Source: an uncultured Lachnospiraceae bacterium
GTDB lineage: Bacteria; Bacillota; Clostridia; Lachnospirales; Lachnospiraceae
DNA length: 9,023 bases
Assembly: GCA_947068385.1 (NCBI GenBank)
Contig: CAMTBF010000118.1
Span: forward strand, 1-9,023
Reading direction: 5' to 3'
The notes beneath the pieces are model-generated. The model saw nothing but the letters and a program-made list of their open reading frames with translations, was not told the DNA's origin and did not search any database. A program made the position numbers and the translations under genes. Shown here piece by piece: positions 6,034-9,023 of this stretch. Position 1 is the stretch's first letter. Each line of letters starts with the position of its first letter.

Positions 6034-7581
6034 CTATAGCTCCAGGCCGTAGCCGATCACCTTCCAGCCGTCCCCCTCCTTCACCGCCGATATGGTCAGG
6101 TACTCCAGATAGTCCTCATCCGCCGCCGGGCAGAACTCTATGGAGATTACAATATCGTCTTCTTCTAATGAGCCGCCACCGTCCGTCCCCTTTACGGCCA
6201 AAAGCTGTGCCTGCGCCGCCACATGGCCGTCCACGCCGTCCGGGAATGTCTCCACGTCCCCCGCGTAACCCGCCGCCAGGTACTGCGCCAGCTCCGCCGC
6301 GTCTCCTGCCAGATAGGCCTCCCAGAAGGACAATGCCAGCTGTTCCAGCTTGCGCCCATCCTCCGACAGGCTCTGCGCTTCCCTGCCGGAGCCTTCCCCG
6401 GATGTGGCCGCATTGATTACATCGGCATCTTCTCCCCAATCATCTGCTGCCGCCATGCCCGAAGGCGGATCCATGGGCAGGCTCTCCGCGCCGCTTCCAA
6501 AAGGCAGATCCTCCCTGCCGCTCCCATAAGCCTGACTGTCCCCGCCGCTCTCCGGGCCCTGTGCCAGGCCCTCTGTGGCCTGGGCCGTCCTGGCCGAGGT
6601 GGCGAACACCAGCGCCATGCACACTACCAGCGCCATGGACGCCATGACAGCCCCATGCTTTATCTTCTTATATCTCATGATCAGGCTGACCCTCTCCTCA
6701 ATGGCGTTCTTGCTGAATCCGTTGTACAGGGGCAGCAATACGTGCTTCTTCTCCTCCATGCCGATCAGCGTCATGGCATATCCCGCCCTGGCCTCCTCGC
6801 CGAAGCGGCGCAGCACGCCCTCGTCACAGGCCAGCTCCAGGTCCCGGTTCATGAGCCTGCACATGGCCCACGCCAGCGGATTGAACCAGTGGAGGCACAG
6901 CGCCGCCACCATGGCCAGCTTCAGCGCCGCGTCGTGATGGCGGATGTGCACGAACTCATGCTGCAGGATATATCTCAGCTCCTGTCCGCCGCCCTCCAGC
7001 GCCCTTCCGGGAAGCAGGATCACAGGGCGCAGGCAGCCGTATGTCAGCGGTGCCAGGATTCTGTCCGACTGCCTCACCGCGATCCGGCCGATCCGGCCTC
7101 CCGCGCACCTGTCCAGCCACTGCCGCACCCGTCCGTCCTCCACAGGCACGGCCAGACGGAACTGCCACAGGCTGCGGGCATATGCCGCCGCGAAGAATAC
7201 GGCCAAAGCCAGGGCCCCCGCGCACCAGACCGCCCCGAGCAGCCGCATCCCGCCCTCTTCCGCCAGGGCTGCCGGTTCCTGTCCCAGGGCCAGATCCTGC
7301 ACTACCGTCCACGCGGGCCGGCTGCCCGTGAGCGTCACGCCCTCCCACATCCTGCCCGTGTACTGCTCCTGTGCCGCCTGACGCTGGGCCCTCTGCAGGA
7401 AGGTGTACAGGCTGAACACGGAGGGGAAGGAGAACGGCAGCAGCAGCCGGGCCAGCGCCAGGCTCCAGAGGACAGGGAACGTCCTCTTGGGCAGCCTGTC
7501 CAGCCACAGGATCCGCACCGCGATGATGACCAATATCAATACGCCTCCGTAAAAGCTCCTCTGAACCACTCCCGCAACCAT
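6034..7581 (-). CDS. M56 (BlaR1/MecR1-like) membrane metallopeptidase with NTF2-like outer domain
   Basis: This 515-residue protein has membrane spans near residues 11-27, 36-52, 115-135 and 311-328, like BlaR1. The cytoplasmic zinc-protease core has LQHEFVHIRHHDA (HEXXH at 208-212) and DLELACDEGVL (248-257), which supplies the third ligand glutamate. In BlaR1/MecR1 a signal sensed outside triggers this protease and inactivates the BlaI/MecI repressor. Here the penicillin-binding sensor is absent. A low-complexity Gly/Ser/Asp/Glu-rich linker (about 335-408) leads to a domain of about 105 residues (KLEQLALSFWEAYLAGDAAE...VKEGDGWKVIGYGLEL) that looks NTF2-like. The signal is therefore probably not a beta-lactam that acylates a serine. 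The start codon is 3 nt after the BlaI-like gene's stop, which strongly couples the two. Ligand unknown. Confidence 0.9.
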   Translation of the reverse strand: MVAGVVQRSFYGGVLILVIIAVRILWLDRLPKRTFPVLWSLALARLLLPFSFPSVFSLYTFLQRAQRQAAQEQYTGRMWEGVTLTGSRPAWTVVQDLALGQEPAALAEEGGMRLLGAVWCAGALALAVFFAAAYARSLWQFRLAVPVEDGRVRQWLDRCAGGRIGRIAVRQSDRILAPLTYGCLRPVILLPGRALEGGGQELRYILQHEFVHIRHHDAALKLAMVAALCLHWFNPLAWAMCRLMNRDLELACDEGVLRRFGEEARAGYAMTLIGMEEKKHVLLPLYNGFSKNAIEERVSLIMRYKKIKHGAVMASMALVVCMALVFATSARTAQATEGLAQGPESGGDSQAYGSGREDLPFGSGAESLPMDPPSGMAAADDWGEDADVINAATSGEGSGREAQSLSEDGRKLEQLALSFWEAYLAGDAAELAQYLAAGYAGDVETFPDGVDGHVAAQAQLLAVKGTDGGGSLEEDDIVISIEFCPAADEDYLEYLTISAVKEGDGWKVIGYGLEL

Positions 7582-7584
7582 CCC

Positions 7585-7938
7585 CTACTTCCCCTCCTCC
7601 ACAATCCTCTTCAGTCTCTCAATCTGCTCCCCGGAAAGGGCCTTTCGGCTCAGCAGGGAGGCGAACAGCATGTCCGCCGACCCATCGTAGATCCTGTCGA
7701 TCAGCTCGTCCGTCTCCGAGGCCTGCACCTGGGCCTTGGAAATCAGCGCGTGGCACAGGAAGCCCGGCTCCCTGCGCTCGATGGCGCCCTTTTTGACACA
7801 TTTCTTGATTACCGTATAGGTGGTGTTCACATTCCAGCCGGTTTCTTCGCCCAGGATATCCGCGATGCGCCTGGCCGTGGTGTCCCCCTCCCGCCAGAGC
7901 ACGGCCATCACCTTCAGCTCCGAGTCGAATAATTTCAT
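7585..7938 (-). CDS. BlaI/MecI family transcriptional repressor
   Basis: This 117-residue protein is close to the family's usual 120-130. The winged-helix DNA-binding domain covers about 1-65: FDSELKVMAVLWREGDTTA, then TGWNVNTTYTVIKKCVKKGAIERRE, which corresponds to the BlaI recognition helix and wing. The C-terminal dimerisation helix region (about 75-117) includes ADMLFASLLS, the area where BlaI/MecI are cut during induction. It should bind as a dimer to palindromes, and three good ones lie directly upstream (7968-8036), so autorepression of this gene and the M56 peptidase gene is likely. ATG 7938 has AAGGAG 10 nt upstream. No beta-lactamase or PBP gene is in view, so the regulon may be only this pair or genes elsewhere. 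Confidence 0.93.
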   Translation of the reverse strand: MKLFDSELKVMAVLWREGDTTARRIADILGEETGWNVNTTYTVIKKCVKKGAIERREPGFLCHALISKAQVQASETDELIDRIYDGSADMLFASLLSRKALSGEQIERLKRIVEEGK

Positions 7939-7967
7939 GTCAGATCCGCTCCTTTCCGTCCCGCTAT

Positions 7968-7981
7968 ACTACTGCAATAGT
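7968..7981. promoter_or_regulatory. BlaI-type operator 1 (start-site proximal)
   Basis: ACTACTGCAATAGT: inverted arms ACTA and TAGT around a TGCA core, lying just after the predicted transcription start. Its centre is 27 bp from operator 2. Confidence 0.7.
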
Positions 7982-7992
7982 TTCATGCTTCC

Positions 7993-8021
7993 ATACTATC
8001 ACAATAGTAGGCCGCCGTCAA
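7993..8021 (-). promoter_or_regulatory. Promoter of the BlaI-M56 operon
   Basis: On the minus strand, -35 TTGACG (8021-8016) and -10 TAGTAT (7998-7993) have a 17-bp spacer, near the sigma-A consensus. The -10 falls inside operator 2, the -35 lies between operators 2 and 3, and operator 1 overlaps the early transcribed region. Repressor binding would occlude polymerase at several points. Confidence 0.8.
7994..8009. promoter_or_regulatory. BlaI-type operator 2 (over the -10)
   Basis: TACTAT and ATAGTA form perfect 6-bp arms around CACA. It overlaps the -10 element of the operon's promoter. Confidence 0.75.
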
Positions 8022-8022
8022 T

Positions 8023-8036
8023 ACTATCGCAGTAGT
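8023..8036. promoter_or_regulatory. BlaI-type operator 3 (upstream of the -35)
   Basis: ACTATCGCAGTAGT: arms ACTA and TAGT, same pattern as operators 1 and 2. Its centre is 28 bp from operator 2, so the three sites have near-regular spacing. It sits 37 bp after the ATPase gene's stop codon. Confidence 0.7.
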
Positions 8037-8073
8037 TTTACAGAATTTCTACAGAATCCCTTTTGCCGGAAGA

Positions 8074-9023
8074 TCACGCCCGCAGCCGCATCCGGCTCAG
8101 CACCGCCAGGATCTCGTACTTCCTGGGCATGTCCATCCACCTGGAGCATTCGGTGAAGTACGGGGAATAGGCGGATTCCAGCCCCGCCTCCCGGATTTCC
8201 GCAAGCAATCGCTCCACCTCCCGCTCCCTGCAGATCCACCGGGGCGGCACTGCGCCAGGCTGAACTTCCGGCCCTTCTACGGCTCCCCCGGCCTGCCCCT
8301 CCGGCGAGAACTTCCGGAAGCGCTCCAGGGGATTCACCTGGTTGATCAGCTTCCGCACCAGAAAGGCGATGGCGTTGAGCTGAGGGATGGTAGCGATGTC
8401 GTGGAGCATGCGGATGTCTATCTGCTCCTCCCCCAGGATCAGGAAGCCTAAATCGGACACCTTCAGCACCTCCGAGGCAGAGCCCTCCGGGCGGGTGCTC
8501 AGGCGGGCGGCGTCGATTTCGTCCCGGAAGCTGAAGTCCGCCGGTTCCAGAGGCTGGCGCTCCGGCCCTACCCCGTCTCCTATCTGACGAATCCGCTCTC
8601 CGGTACGGCCTTGGTTCTCTTCTGCTTCTTCCGCGCGATCCTTGGCAGTTTTCCCTTCACCTGCCCCAAGGGCAAACTTACGCTGCAGCGCCTTCGCCGC
8701 CTCCGTCACCTGTCCGATGCAGTAATCCCGCATCATATAGATCCGATCCGCCGCCTGGAGGTATTCGCTGCTGCCCCCGATCACCAGTATGGTGGACACG
8801 CCAAGCCTCCCTGCCAGCTCCCGCACCCGCTCCACGAAGGGCGTGATGGGCTCCTTTTCAATCAAGTCCTTCATGACGGCATCCTGAATCATGAAATTGG
8901 TGGCGGACTTGTCCTCGTCGATCATCAGGAGCTTCACGCCCCATCCCACCGCCTCCATGATATTCGCCGCCTGGGAGGTGGAGCCGGAGGCATGCTCCGT
9001 GGAAAAGTCCGCCGGATCTCCCC
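8074..9023 (-). CDS. Predicted ATPase of the ABC class (COG3044/ABC_ATPase), 5' end missing
   Basis: The reading frame is open from the right edge (first complete codon at 9021) to the stop at 8074, giving about 315 C-terminal residues; full-length relatives are roughly 550-570. ATG 8958 is internal, because family-like sequence continues upstream of it. Visible: DFSTEHASGSTSQAANIMEA (with an ABC-signature-like ASGSTS), then LLMIDEDKSATNFMIQDAVM (Walker B with acidic residues), PITPFVERVRELAGRLGVSTILVIGGSSEYLQAADRIYMM, and a C-terminal region with DIRMLHDIATIPQLNAIAFLVRKL. A charged, poorly conserved linker lies between (about 8570-8680). The N-terminal Walker A is outside the window. The family is cytosolic and lacks transporter spans; its cellular role is poorly defined. 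No clear terminator is seen before the BlaI promoter. Confidence 0.88.
   Translation of the reverse strand, partial: GDPADFSTEHASGSTSQAANIMEAVGWGVKLLMIDEDKSATNFMIQDAVMKDLIEKEPITPFVERVRELAGRLGVSTILVIGGSSEYLQAADRIYMMRDYCIGQVTEAAKALQRKFALGAGEGKTAKDRAEEAEENQGRTGERIRQIGDGVGPERQPLEPADFSFRDEIDAARLSTRPEGSASEVLKVSDLGFLILGEEQIDIRMLHDIATIPQLNAIAFLVRKLINQVNPLERFRKFSPEGQAGGAVEGPEVQPGAVPPRWICREREVERLLAEIREAGLESAYSPYFTECSRWMDMPRKYEILAVLSRMRLRA

Noticed and set aside
6223..7932. 569-codon open frame on the plus strand
   Set aside because: Antisense shadow of the M56 and BlaI-like genes; a product rich in Q/R/P/H with no family resemblance, produced by high-GC codon bias on the other strand.
8039..8057. Direct repeat TACAGAAT-TTC-TACAGAAT
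   Set aside because: Two copies of 8 bp in an AT-rich spacer could be chance; no known element fits and it is not part of the BlaI palindromes.
1..9023. CRISPR array, tRNA, rRNA, insertion sequence, recombinase gene, JUMPstart/ops element
   Set aside because: Looked for on both strands by eye; no regularly spaced repeats, tRNA-like folds, transposase or integrase motifs, or GGCGGTAGC-type element were seen.

Overview
The window looks like chromosome from a Gram-positive gut Firmicute, most likely a Lachnospiraceae-type Clostridium. The supporting genes are a MecA-type ClpC adaptor, a BlaI/BlaR1-like regulator-peptidase pair, an ABC-class ATPase (COG3044 type), a DinF/NorM-type MATE transporter and strong AGGAG-type ribosome binding sites. 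Every gene I can support lies on the minus strand, so transcription runs right to left. Genus and species cannot be read from the sequence.

Right to left: the C-terminal part of an ABC-class ATPase (right edge to 8074) comes first. A short regulatory region (about 7964-8040) follows, with three near-identical 14-bp palindromes laid over a consensus promoter. These precede a BlaI-family repressor and an M56 (BlaR1-like) membrane peptidase, which are only 3 nt apart. The peptidase has no penicillin-binding sensor; its outer domain looks NTF2-like. mecA follows with its own clear promoter, then a terminator-type hairpin, then a MATE efflux transporter.

Left of the MATE gene is a 380-bp gap, the most interesting part of the window. 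Two inverted 32-bp repeats (31/32 identical) bracket about 206 bp. Each repeat is itself a pair of 11-12 bp arms around an asymmetric 6-8 bp core, the geometry of a tyrosine-recombinase crossover site. Between them lies one good promoter with a palindrome in its spacer. As sequenced it points away from the genes to its left and runs straight into a terminator-like hairpin. Inverting the segment would aim it at an AbiEi-like regulator gene and the polysaccharide genes behind it. I interpret this as a phase-variable promoter caught in the OFF orientation. No recombinase is encoded in the window.

The left 3.3 kb reads: AbiEi-like regulator (no AbiEii toxin partner), WecG/TagA/CpsF glycosyltransferase, GT4 glycosyltransferase, and a capsular-polysaccharide (GT32-like) transferase cut by the left edge. 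The three transferases are clearly more AT-rich than the rest, as expected for an exchanged surface-polysaccharide locus. The likely logic is a switchable, AbiEi-regulated promoter at the head of a capsule or exopolysaccharide operon, beside stable housekeeping and stress genes.
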